Positions 17,835 through 26,642 of a stretch of 64,000 bases of DNA are shown piece by piece. Position 1 is the stretch's first letter. The number at the start of each line of letters is the position of its first letter. Below the pieces are notes generated by a model. The model worked only from the letters and a program-made list of their open reading frames with translations. It searched no databases and was not told where the DNA came from. The DNA lies in the IMG/VR virus record IMGVR_UViG_3300025071_000010, positions 1 to 64,000 of that record. One strand, given 5' to 3'. The stretch is from a virus. Position numbers and translations under genes: made by a program.

Positions 17835-19632
17835 TAAAGAGAGAATGGAACGTTTGTTCTCAGCCATTGGAATTGACATGGAAAGGCATACAACGCCTAA
17901 GCCAACAATGCCTTTGTTTCAATCTGGCATTCAAGAACCTCCGCTTTTACAAGGAATCACCATCCCTGCACTTTACGCTGCAACCTTTGAATGTGTAGTG
18001 CTGCGATCAATTTTGAATCATTTGTCTGTTGAAGCGTTTAGAAAGGGCTATGGATGGAAGCCAAAGTTTGTAGTAAAATGTAGGGAATGTGAAGAGAAAT
18101 ACCACCAAGAAGTCGAATCATGCAAAAAATGTGGCGGTGATGTTCGTAAAGCGGATAAATCCGAACTCGAATATGCTGAAACATTGCTGGAAAGCAAGAA
18201 CAGCATGATGCAATCATTTATTGAAATTATGAAAGAAGTTGAAATGGACTTAAACATCGTTGATGATGCTTATTTGGTTTTAACCAAAGAATACTTTGTT
18301 GATCCTGATACAAAGAAAGTTATGTTTTTTAGGGTCAAAGAGATTACACGTGCCGACCCTATTTTCATGCGTATGCTTGCCGACAAGAGAGGTATGCGTG
18401 GCGGGAGTCAATATACCAGCCTTGTTGATCGAACATTCCGAACCAGCGACCCAAAAGACAAATGCCCTGTGACTGGAATGCCAGTAGTTCCAATTCACTA
18501 CATGAACCTCGCAGGTGTTGGTAAAGGTCAAGTATATACTGAGGGTGAAGTCATTCACCTTAGCAAATGGTCGCCTGGTAAATTGTATGGCCGTAGTCCT
18601 ATCGCAACAATGTGGCGACAGGTCAATACTCTCATTGCGATGGATAATTACGTTTATTCAGCATATCAAAAGAAGCGTATGCCGAGAGGGGTTATGGTCA
18701 TCAAATCATCCAACATGGAAACGGTTGAGCGAACTGCCCGAAACATTCAGGAACACCTTGAGCGTGATCCTTCTTACATCCCAACAATTGGTGTTGAAAC
18801 CGAATCTGGGCGAGGTGGCCTTGAATATGTGCGTATGATGGACACCCTCGAAGAACTACAATACATTCCAATTAAAGACGATATTCGCCAGCGCATTGCA
18901 GCATTCTTTGGTGTTTCAAATGTGTTTATGAATGATGTATCAGGTGGTGGACTCAATAACGAAGGAATGCAAATTGTAGTGAGCAATAGAGCCGTTGCCT
19001 TTGCTCAATCAATTTACAATCGAGTTTTATTTCCTCAAATCATCGAAGCATTTGAAATTAAAGAATGGGAATTGGTCTTGAATCCGCATGAGGAAGAGGA
19101 TGAGATTATGCAACTGCGAAGAGATGAAATGGCAATTCGCAACATGATGCAAATGAAGCAAGCAGGGTATGAAGCAAACCTGCGTGATGGAATAGATGAC
19201 AAGATACTCCACTTCGATTTCAAGCAACCCGACCCTCAAGCGGTTGCTGCGGCTGAGGCTCAACAGGCTCAACAACAAGGTGGAGGCGGAGGTCAGCCAG
19301 TCCAAAAGGGAGATGATACCTTCTCCGATCCAAACGCACTTTTCAAGCGAACTAATTTTGATGCAAGCAGGGGGTCTGTTCCTTTTGCTGATTCATTGGC
19401 TACAACTGCTGGAACTGATTTGCCGCCTTTGAGGAATCAAAGCGAAAACACACGTCAAAGCGGAGGTCAAAGTCCAGGTATGATTCGCAGGGTTGAGGGT
19501 GCGCCAACTGGCGCATCGGTAAAAACGGATAAAAGAGAACATAAGTCTCCACAGGAAAAAGCCATTGACCACCAAATCAAAGAAACAGAAAAACGACACG
19601 GTTTGGGCGGTTCAAGGGGCAACAGTCAATAA
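17827..19632 (+). CDS. Portal protein with inserted zinc ribbon
   Basis: 601 residues. Order after the terminase, the long mixed core, and the late block with 'AFFGVSNVFMND' followed by repeated helices and 'FPQIIEAFEI' fit the phage portal family (dodecameric ring at the head vertex through which DNA passes). The N-terminal region has an unusual C-x2-C-x10-C-x2-C element (Cys 85, 88, 99, 102) with a KCRECEEKYH sequence, a zinc ribbon in the region that usually forms the clip/stem connection. Ordinary portals lack this. The C-terminal ~130 residues are Gln/Gly-rich and disordered with a QKGDDTFSDP segment. It overlaps the preceding gene by 8 bases. Confidence 0.85.
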   Translation: MADKERMERLFSAIGIDMERHTTPKPTMPLFQSGIQEPPLLQGITIPALYAATFECVVLRSILNHLSVEAFRKGYGWKPKFVVKCRECEEKYHQEVESCKKCGGDVRKADKSELEYAETLLESKNSMMQSFIEIMKEVEMDLNIVDDAYLVLTKEYFVDPDTKKVMFFRVKEITRADPIFMRMLADKRGMRGGSQYTSLVDRTFRTSDPKDKCPVTGMPVVPIHYMNLAGVGKGQVYTEGEVIHLSKWSPGKLYGRSPIATMWRQVNTLIAMDNYVYSAYQKKRMPRGVMVIKSSNMETVERTARNIQEHLERDPSYIPTIGVETESGRGGLEYVRMMDTLEELQYIPIKDDIRQRIAAFFGVSNVFMNDVSGGGLNNEGMQIVVSNRAVAFAQSIYNRVLFPQIIEAFEIKEWELVLNPHEEEDEIMQLRRDEMAIRNMMQMKQAGYEANLRDGIDDKILHFDFKQPDPQAVAAAEAQQAQQQGGGGGQPVQKGDDTFSDPNALFKRTNFDASRGSVPFADSLATTAGTDLPPLRNQSENTRQSGGQSPGMIRRVEGAPTGASVKTDKREHKSPQEKAIDHQIKETEKRHGLGGSRGNSQ

Positions 19633-19662
19633 GTGGGAGATAGTGCCAAAGGGTGAGCGAAG

Positions 19663-20001
19663 ATGTTTGATATTATTGAAAAGATGGACCCAATGGCTCG
19701 AAAGGCATTAGCAGCAGTTGAAGGAATACAAAAGGCAATTGCCTCAAATGACCCAAACGCAATCTCCGCAGGGATTATGGCTGCTGAAAACGCACTATCA
19801 ATGTTAAAGGGCGATTTGGCACTACATGACCAAGTTCAAAAGTCCATTTCAAAGAATCAACCTGCTGATTTATTTATGGGAGTTATCCCTCAATTCGACA
19901 ACTTAGCATCCGATTATAACGGGACTGAAAATGCGGTGGCTCAGGGAGTAAGTCGTCATGGTCGTGCCACTGGTTTCTTTACACCTCATCGGGTGGTTTG
20001 A
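19663..20001 (+). CDS. Small helical protein after portal
   Basis: 112 residues, helical with an AIASNDPNAISAG stretch, no Cys or membrane span. It follows the portal with a 30-base spacer that contains a GGTGAGCG ribosome-binding site. The next gene begins 3 bases after its stop. Position between portal and protease suggests a minor head protein. Not recognised. Confidence 0.6.
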   Translation: MFDIIEKMDPMARKALAAVEGIQKAIASNDPNAISAGIMAAENALSMLKGDLALHDQVQKSISKNQPADLFMGVIPQFDNLASDYNGTENAVAQGVSRHGRATGFFTPHRVV

Positions 20002-20004
20002 ACA

Positions 20005-20448
20005 ATGTGGAAAATAGACGGGTGGGTAGATCGTCGCCAAACAGCGCACATCTATGATCTTTACAAGAACTCTCCTGTGACTTCTGTTTCAACCGCACCT
20101 GCGGCTTTGCTCATTAACGCAATTGATGACGGAATCCAAATGCTTGCATCACAATGCAATGAAATGAACCAACTCATGTCTCAAGCACGTGCAACAAATG
20201 TTGAGTCCGAACCAACTTTGGCACTTCAAAAGAACATGGAAGCACTTCGTCAAAAAGTCCTATCTCTCTCTCAAGACATTTCAATGATTAGAACCGCACA
20301 TGATTCAATCGCAAATATGCAACCGCTTGGACCAATTCAACCAGGAATGGAAGGTATGCCACAAGGTATGCCACCACAAGGTATGCCGCCACAAGGTATG
20401 CCACCACAAGGTATGCCACCACAGGGCGGCATGGGGGTGGGAATGTGA
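20005..20448 (+). CDS. Small protein with GMPPQ repeats
   Basis: 147 residues. The first ~105 residues appear helical and folded; the C-terminus is five tandem copies of a five-residue unit (GMPPQ) followed by a glycine-rich end. The repeat is encoded by a 15-base unit. The stop overlaps a GTG start of the next gene. It sits in the head-assembly cluster; function unknown. Confidence 0.6.
   Translation: MWKIDGWVDRRQTAHIYDLYKNSPVTSVSTAPAALLINAIDDGIQMLASQCNEMNQLMSQARATNVESEPTLALQKNMEALRQKVLSLSQDISMIRTAHDSIANMQPLGPIQPGMEGMPQGMPPQGMPPQGMPPQGMPPQGGMGVGM
20354..20428 (+). repeat. 15-bp tandem repeat coding GMPPQ
   Basis: Five near-identical copies of a 15-base unit close to GGTATGCCACCACAA. All remain in frame, with one or two synonymous changes between copies, indicating recent duplication. 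Confidence 0.85.
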
Positions 20449-20759
20449 GCGATGAACAAGAGCAAATTGACATTCTAAAAGAATTGATTGGCGAAGTTCG
20501 AGTTCTCAATCAAAGAGTCCAAGCACTTGAGGCTGAGAACACTTCTTTAGCAAAAGCAATTGGCGATCCCGAAGTGATGATGAAAAAGCATGGTTGGAAA
20601 AAGTTCACCACGCCCCATGCTGATGAAACTTTCGATCCATTGAATCGTCAAATACCAAACGACAATACTCCGTTTTCAGGAAGCGGTGACTTATTCCTTA
20701 AATCAAGAGATGAAAGACTCAAGGATTGGGAAGCAGCAGAACAACAGGTGAGAGCATGA
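20445..20759 (+). CDS. Short coiled-coil protein
   Basis: 104 residues. Start is GTG (20445), overlapping the upstream stop. The first ~40 residues form a clear heptad pattern (IDILKELIGEVRVLNQRVQALEAEN), a short coiled coil, and the rest is polar and aromatic. Such proteins often act in oligomeric head or scaffold assemblies. It overlaps the next gene by 4 bases. No family recognised. Confidence 0.6.
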   Translation: MSDEQEQIDILKELIGEVRVLNQRVQALEAENTSLAKAIGDPEVMMKKHGWKKFTTPHADETFDPLNRQIPNDNTPFSGSGDLFLKSRDERLKDWEAAEQQVRA

Positions 20760-21745
20760 GTATTCAATGGTTTAATCCAATGACCGACACCCCAGAAGGG
20801 CTTCTTTTAGGCGACGTGCAAGAATTGTTGAAAGCAGTTCGCAATAAGAAAAAAGCCGACTTGGATAAAGACGGTAAATTGTCAGGTTATGAAAAGAAAA
20901 GAGCAAAAGCCATCGAAAGAAACATGAACCCAAAGATGGGGCAATACAAATCAGATCGTGGTCAAAGAACGCCTCCAAATATGCCAACTCCAAAAGGCAA
21001 CAAAATCAAGATTGACAAAACAACCGAGATTCTTCAAGAAATGGGTATTTTCGTAAAAAACACCACTTGTAGCGTGTGCATGAGCGACGATGACAAAATG
21101 AATTGCTCGGATTGCATGAGCGACATGAAAAAGTCAAGTATGGATTCAAAAAACGCATACTGTCAAAAGAACTTCCAATGCAATTATTCTCAATGCACAC
21201 CTAAGCAAAAAGCAAAATGCGACAGGGAATGCGGAAAAGAATTGTCGAAAGCCGACATGAGCGAGAAGAATAAATACTGTCAAAAGCACTTTAATTGCAG
21301 TTATTCCGAATGTTCATCCAAACAAAAAGCGCAATGCGATAGGGAATGCGGAAAAGAACTCAAAAAATATAGTCAAGAATCAAGTGTTGAGAACTTATTC
21401 CCCAAGTTCCAAAACGTTGATGGCGGAATGCCAGTTGATGCACACGGATTCACAACCAATGGCACATACCCTGCAACTAACGACGGACCTAAAAAATCCA
21501 TTATCAGTGAAACCGCTAAAATCCCTGCATACGCTCAAAACGGCTACACAGTAAAGAGTAGTAGCCTTCACATGCACTACAATGATGCTGGCGGAACTCG
21601 AAAGAATCCTCCAAACATTGACACTATCGAACAACGCCTTGCATCATTAACAAAACACGCAGGGCGAAACAATCTTGGAATGATCGGAGAGATTGAAGGA
21701 TTGTTGAAGCAGGTCAAAGACCTAATCGAAACCCCTTCAAATTGA
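20756..21745 (+). CDS. Cys-rich tandem-module protein with EF-hand loop
   Basis: About 329 residues. An EF-hand-like loop (DLDKDGKLSGYE) lies near residue 30. In the middle are two copies of a cysteine module: YCQKNFQC-NYSQC-...-KCDREC and YCQKHFNC-SYSEC-...-QCDREC, the units starting at 21158 and 21275 (117 bases apart). Each repeat has six cysteines, so these are metal-binding or disulfide-bonded knots. Another CSVC...CSDC pair sits just before. The C-terminal part is polar. ATG at 20756 is preferred. Together with 6851 this makes two calcium-type loops in the virus. Probably a virion protein. Confidence 0.6.
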   Translation: MSIQWFNPMTDTPEGLLLGDVQELLKAVRNKKKADLDKDGKLSGYEKKRAKAIERNMNPKMGQYKSDRGQRTPPNMPTPKGNKIKIDKTTEILQEMGIFVKNTTCSVCMSDDDKMNCSDCMSDMKKSSMDSKNAYCQKNFQCNYSQCTPKQKAKCDRECGKELSKADMSEKNKYCQKHFNCSYSECSSKQKAQCDRECGKELKKYSQESSVENLFPKFQNVDGGMPVDAHGFTTNGTYPATNDGPKKSIISETAKIPAYAQNGYTVKSSSLHMHYNDAGGTRKNPPNIDTIEQRLASLTKHAGRNNLGMIGEIEGLLKQVKDLIETPSN

Positions 21746-21756
21746 GGGGGGTTTAG

Positions 21757-24700
21757 ATGACAACGGATTTAGACAGATTGCGAACTGATGCAATTATATC
21801 CATTCACAAAGCAAGTCCTTTTGATTTTAAGCATTATGCGGGTCAAATACCAGAAGGTGAAGAAACACCACTTGACACAGCAACCATGCTTGGAGGCATG
21901 AGTCCTGAGTTGCCCGAGTTTAGAATGACAAATCTATCAGCACCAATGGCCGTATCTCAAATGAAGATACCAAGTCATGCTGATTTTATTGCAGGTCATA
22001 CAAAAGTTTCAAACAGTCCATTAACAGATTGGCCGATTGCATCTCCTGAAAATCAATTTGGGGAACATCAACCCTTTGGCATGAAATCGAATAGTTGCCC
22101 TTTGCTACATGGCGCAGCATGGGGCGACCCTGCGTATGCTGAACATTTGGCTCACGCTATGCCAAACCTAAAAGAAATCGCCCAACGTGAAAAACGAATC
22201 AATTTTGACCCAGACCGATACGGGCAACCAAAAGAAACACTTCATGACTTAATGATACGTGATCGAAATCGCTACAACACTTATTCCGATGAAGAATACC
22301 GTGATGGCAAAGTGAATGAATGGCAAAAACGTTTGGGATTATTGCCTTATTTGTTCGGTCTTGAATACAATAGCGAGGATCAACGTGAACATTTTATTCG
22401 ACTTATGAAAAAAATGGGAACAAAGAAAGATTTGAACTCCCCTGATTCAAGAGTCTTGCGAAATAAAATGCAAGAAAAAGCAGGTATCTCTTGGGGTCGA
22501 GCATTGCGTTCATTTCGAGCAAGGTTCATTCCCCTCCTTCAATGGTGGAGAAGGGCAAGTGATCGACATGGGCCAGTCACCCCTGCTCAAATGCCAATGC
22601 CTATGATGATGCCAAATGTTGATTTGATGAAAAGTGACCCCTCCAATGCTGATTTACACTTCGTCAGTCCTTATGTCGAAATGCCGCAGGGAGTTGAAGA
22701 ATCATTTACGCATCATTGGTGGGACATATTTCAGCCCTGGGGCGGGGTTGGCCGAGATTACAACTCACTACACGATATATTGAAACAATCATATCCCGAA
22801 GTATTTGACAATGGTTGGTTAGATGATGTTTTGATGAACACTTCAAACAATATGCTTGACACCTATGACTCCGATGGAGGGAGTCATTTTCCTAATGTCA
22901 CCAACCATCCAGATGCTAAAGGACATCCCGACCACGCATCTCTTAAATCCAATTTTAACGATGCTGAGTTCTTTGAAAAAAGAAGGGCGAATTGGAGTCA
23001 TGCTTCAAACCTTCACTTTTTGCATCCAAGTGAAGTTCAAGGTCAAGGAGGCCGAATGCTTATTCCATCCGACCAAATGATGATGAGTCGTTTAGGTCGT
23101 TCATTATCTGGTCAAGCCGACATGGGTTCTCCAAGAATTGGTATGTTCCGTGAAGAACACCCATCATCGAACCCCACATATTGGGATAATCACAATGCTC
23201 TATTCGCAGCAAATGACATGCACATGGGTAAAGTGATGAACAATATGGCTCAAAAAGTGATGAAACAACTTGGTTCAGGAATACTCAATCCAGCCGATCC
23301 AAAGAATATGGAACAAGCGACTCTTGCACGTGGCAACTTACAACAACTCGCAAGTGCGGCTGATTTTGCCATGAAGAAAGTCAATATGGGGGATGAATAC
23401 AGGGCATTAGCCCCTTCAATGAATGGAACCGATATGGCAATGCAATTGAAATCAATTGGCCCAGTTCATCCATCATCTTTCGCAACCACCCCTCCGATTT
23501 ACAATACAGGAAACACGCATCTTTGGGGTCATGAAATGCCAGCAACGCTCACATGGAAACATGATCCTCAAAGCGGAGGAATCAGTTTTGGCATGGCCGA
23601 GGAACCTTTCAACATCATGCAAAGAACCGTTCATGAAAATAAAATAAAAGCAGTTTTACCTTCATTATTGGAATCAAGCATTATGCCAAAGCAAAGAGAC
23701 ATTCATGCTTTATCAGCATTAGATTCCAGGGGGCTATCTCCTATCGCCACAGGGAGTATTCTCAAAGCCGAGGACTATGAGCCAACAGGCGTGTTCACAA
23801 CCAAGATTATTCCAGCATATACAATTCACAAATTAGAAGACATGGATAAGTTGAAGGGATTTTCGGGCGATTGGATTGTTCAAAAGATGCCGCAGGGAAA
23901 GCGAATGTTTGTTGAAAAGAAAGGCAACCATTTGAAAACAGATAAATTGCCAAGTAAAATTAAAAAGCAACTTCGTGAGATAAAAGGCGATTTCATATTT
24001 GATGGATATTTGGATGGAAAAACGCTCAAAGTTGTTGATTTGTTGGTTCATAAAGGCTCGGATTTGCACCTCGAACCTCTTGATGATCGAATCAATGCAC
24101 TACGAACTCTTTACGACTCAACAGAAAATGTTCACTTCCCAATGCCAACAAATTGTGTATCAACCGATCATGAAGGTTTGGATAAAGCAATAAGCAATTT
24201 TGATGAAAACGAATTATTGATTAGAGATTCCAAATCAACATTTATGAAAGAAAAAGAAGTTCACCCTAAGTGGATTCGTTATGCTAAGGAATCAATTGCT
24301 AAGGCATTCTATCCGCCAATGCCTGAACTCATTGTATATCCAAATCAAATCAAATTGGTTTATCCGTCAATTTATGACCCTGTGATTGTTAAGGGTGACT
24401 TCGATGGAAAAGGATTCAACATCTCATCATTTGAAGGGTATGATGCTATATTCGACAAAGCAAGAAAAGATATTCCATTATGGGGTCCAGTTGCTATTGA
24501 TTTGCTCAAAGAGGGTGCTGCGGCAGGTGGTGGCGGTGGTGCATCGTCGGCAGGTGGCGCATCTGGGGCATTTACTTCAAGTGATGCTGGTTCTTATCAA
24601 CCGCTTCATTCAACACCTAAAAGAAAGAAGCCACGTAAGTTGAAAATAACAAAACAAACCTTGCTACGTGCGCCATCAATTATTGGTGAAAACGAAGAAG

Positions 24701-25227
24701 GCGACAATGTAGCCGCTATTATGCAGTTCACACGTAAAGCAATCACTAAAGACGATACCGCTAAAACAACAGAATATCTTTTGAAAAATGTCAAGGGATT
24801 GAATAAGAAAATGCTTGAGATGTATTGCGGTGAATATGGTATCGAAAAAACAGAAGATAGCAAAAAGTGGACTGTGAATCAAGCAATTGATGATGATGTC
24901 ATCGAAAATATGTTTCCTCGAATGAATCGGGTTTCACCAGATGGTGGCGCATGGTCTGGCCTTCAAGCGGATATTACCGCACCAAGAGGCCCAACAGAAC
25001 TTATTGAGGATAGTGGGACTACATTTTACGATCCCAAAGAATCCGAAGAGGTTGAAGAGATTCCAATGAAACATTTGCAGGTCAAAGATAACGCAACTGG
25101 GGATCAAGCCGTTGTTGATATTGAAAATGGCAAGGCAACATTAAGAATGCCTCTAAAAACGCAACAGGGGATGGCTGATGAGCAAGAATCCGAACCTGAT
25201 GATAGGTCGGAAGCCGAAGAGATTTGA
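21757..25227 (+). CDS. Large protein with degenerate ATP-ligase-like domain
   Basis: 1156 residues. Residues ~690-845 resemble the nucleotidyltransferase fold of ATP-dependent DNA ligases: a motif I-like QKMPQGKR (Lys 710), a motif III-like FIFDGYLDG (near residue 749), VVDLL, an R-x3-L segment (PLDDRINALRTLY), a motif IV-like ELLIRD and a motif V-like PKWIRYAK (Trp 839). Spacing in motif I (KxxxG rather than KxDG) and loss of the Glu after DG suggest the domain may be inactive or repurposed. A Gly-rich linker follows (residues ~925-950). The N-terminal half is unrecognised and contains MKSD. Sits just before the prohead protease, so a head or ejection role is plausible. Confidence 0.55.
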   Translation: MTTDLDRLRTDAIISIHKASPFDFKHYAGQIPEGEETPLDTATMLGGMSPELPEFRMTNLSAPMAVSQMKIPSHADFIAGHTKVSNSPLTDWPIASPENQFGEHQPFGMKSNSCPLLHGAAWGDPAYAEHLAHAMPNLKEIAQREKRINFDPDRYGQPKETLHDLMIRDRNRYNTYSDEEYRDGKVNEWQKRLGLLPYLFGLEYNSEDQREHFIRLMKKMGTKKDLNSPDSRVLRNKMQEKAGISWGRALRSFRARFIPLLQWWRRASDRHGPVTPAQMPMPMMMPNVDLMKSDPSNADLHFVSPYVEMPQGVEESFTHHWWDIFQPWGGVGRDYNSLHDILKQSYPEVFDNGWLDDVLMNTSNNMLDTYDSDGGSHFPNVTNHPDAKGHPDHASLKSNFNDAEFFEKRRANWSHASNLHFLHPSEVQGQGGRMLIPSDQMMMSRLGRSLSGQADMGSPRIGMFREEHPSSNPTYWDNHNALFAANDMHMGKVMNNMAQKVMKQLGSGILNPADPKNMEQATLARGNLQQLASAADFAMKKVNMGDEYRALAPSMNGTDMAMQLKSIGPVHPSSFATTPPIYNTGNTHLWGHEMPATLTWKHDPQSGGISFGMAEEPFNIMQRTVHENKIKAVLPSLLESSIMPKQRDIHALSALDSRGLSPIATGSILKAEDYEPTGVFTTKIIPAYTIHKLEDMDKLKGFSGDWIVQKMPQGKRMFVEKKGNHLKTDKLPSKIKKQLREIKGDFIFDGYLDGKTLKVVDLLVHKGSDLHLEPLDDRINALRTLYDSTENVHFPMPTNCVSTDHEGLDKAISNFDENELLIRDSKSTFMKEKEVHPKWIRYAKESIAKAFYPPMPELIVYPNQIKLVYPSIYDPVIVKGDFDGKGFNISSFEGYDAIFDKARKDIPLWGPVAIDLLKEGAAAGGGGGASSAGGASGAFTSSDAGSYQPLHSTPKRKKPRKLKITKQTLLRAPSIIGENEEGDNVAAIMQFTRKAITKDDTAKTTEYLLKNVKGLNKKMLEMYCGEYGIEKTEDSKKWTVNQAIDDDVIENMFPRMNRVSPDGGAWSGLQADITAPRGPTELIEDSGTTFYDPKESEEVEEIPMKHLQVKDNATGDQAVVDIENGKATLRMPLKTQQGMADEQESEPDDRSEAEEI

Positions 25228-25236
25228 ACATATCCC

Positions 25237-25245
25237 TTCATATAG
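25237..25245 (+). promoter_or_regulatory. Candidate TATA box upstream of protease gene
   Basis: TTCATATAG lies 25 bases before the ATG at 25270, at the spacing of an archaeal TATA box to a leaderless start. No purine-rich ribosome-binding site lies between. It is the only head gene with such a spacer and could drive the protease-capsid segment. Confidence 0.4.
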
Positions 25246-25269
25246 GATTACACGAAGTCGTATAGTTTA

Positions 25270-26613
25270 ATGGCGACCAGTCTTGAACTCCACACCGCAT
25301 CTTGGAATGCGGAAGGTTCGGACTTTTTATTGAAGTCGTCTGGTAGTCAAGGCGAACTTTATGTTGCTGGCTACGCATCTGTTGATATGGTGGATAAGCA
25401 GGGAGATAGAATCCCAACTGCTGCTCTAAAGAAAGCATTCGGTCAATTCATGGATAACAAAGCATTCCGCAACGTTCAGTTGGCACATTCTGGTATTCAA
25501 GTCGGTGAAGTTGTTGGCAACCACACAGACTCCGATGGCCGAGTATGGAAATCAGAAGTGGATGATCACGGACTATTCGTAGTATGTAAGATTCGCAATG
25601 ATATTCAAAAAGCACGTGAAGTGCAAAAACAGATTCGCAACGGAGATTTGCGAGCATTCTCGATTGGGGGTCAAGCCCTATTCCGTGTGAGTAAAACCAC
25701 ACCAGAACTTGGCAACCATCGAGAGATTACCGATCTTGAACTGCATGAAATTACGCTGTGCAAGAAAGGAATAAACCCAGAATCAACCTACACGATACTA
25801 AAAATGGAAGATGATAACATGAGCAATACGGAAACCCTAAATGAAATTAAGGCTGGACTGAACACAGTCCTCAAAGAACTGAGCGAAAAAGCCGATGACA
25901 AGGAAATGAAAGAAGAAAAGTTGTATAACGAAGATAAAACGGATGCCAAAAAATCCTTTGAGGAAGAAGCGGCACTCGAATACATCACAACTCTTGAAAA
26001 GTTTGCTCAAGAATCTGGCGTTGATTTGAATGCGGTTCGTGATCACTTTGGTTTGGAGAAGGCTTACCTCCCAGAACAAGGTCGTGGCGGTTATTCTCAC
26101 CGAGGACAAGGAGATGAAGTCGGATCTGGCGAAGGTGCAACCGAGCCATCTTATCCATCTCTCCCATCCCCAAGTGGCAATCAAAACGTCATCAAAGCCC
26201 CAAGTGTTCGCCCAATGGCAATGAACGCACCAAGCGGCAATGAAAACGTTATCAAGTCCTTGACTCCTGAAACATTGGAAAAAGGCTATCGAACTTACGC
26301 TGCACTTCGAGATGAAGAAGCAGTAAAGGGTCTTGTTGAGAAAGAATGGCAAGAGCGATACAATGTTGAAACAACTCAGGCAATCGAGATGCGAAAAGCA
26401 AACGATGTTGGCGTTCAGTTGAACTCTCTCCGTGAAGAGATCGCAATGCTCAAGTCGGAAAATGATACGTTGTCAAAGAGCGACTTGACACCTACAACCC
26501 CATCAACTTCAATCCGTGTTCCAACTCATGCTGAGTTTGGCGCAATGGGAAGCGACCTCGACGGCTGGCGAGCAGCAGAAATGCTCGCTCAACGTGCTTT
26601 GCGGGGCGAGTGA
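25270..26613 (+). CDS. HK97-type prohead protease fused to scaffold
   Basis: 447 residues. The first ~175 residues match HK97-family prohead proteases: a conserved 'GYASVDMVDKQGD' region, catalytic His at LAHSG (residue 73) and catalytic Ser at AFSIGG (residue 131). The following charged region (residues ~185-270) and coiled C-terminus (AMLKSENDTL) look like a fused scaffold domain, as in other viruses where protease and scaffold are one protein. The end of the protease part has ILKMEDD, a possible self-cleavage site. The protease digests the scaffold and trims capsid and internal proteins during maturation. No ribosome-binding site is visible before the ATG. Confidence 0.9.
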   Translation: MATSLELHTASWNAEGSDFLLKSSGSQGELYVAGYASVDMVDKQGDRIPTAALKKAFGQFMDNKAFRNVQLAHSGIQVGEVVGNHTDSDGRVWKSEVDDHGLFVVCKIRNDIQKAREVQKQIRNGDLRAFSIGGQALFRVSKTTPELGNHREITDLELHEITLCKKGINPESTYTILKMEDDNMSNTETLNEIKAGLNTVLKELSEKADDKEMKEEKLYNEDKTDAKKSFEEEAALEYITTLEKFAQESGVDLNAVRDHFGLEKAYLPEQGRGGYSHRGQGDEVGSGEGATEPSYPSLPSPSGNQNVIKAPSVRPMAMNAPSGNENVIKSLTPETLEKGYRTYAALRDEEAVKGLVEKEWQERYNVETTQAIEMRKANDVGVQLNSLREEIAMLKSENDTLSKSDLTPTTPSTSIRVPTHAEFGAMGSDLDGWRAAEMLAQRALRGE

Positions 26614-26617
26614 AAAC

Positions 26618-26642
26618 CAAAAAATAAATGGAGATGAATAAG
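26618..26642 (+). promoter_or_regulatory. A-rich leader and strong RBS of capsid gene
   Basis: An A-tract followed by GGAGATGAATAAG and ATG. Almost the same 27-base string precedes the next gene at 27826, so the two highly expressed head genes share a leader. This is probably an enhanced ribosome-binding site or promoter leader. Confidence 0.55.

Noticed and set aside
20354-20428. Tandem repeat as a CRISPR array
   Set aside because: Units are 15 bases with no spacers and lie within a coding frame.
21757-25227. Calling this protein an active DNA ligase
   Set aside because: Motif I spacing and loss of conserved acidic residues make activity doubtful.
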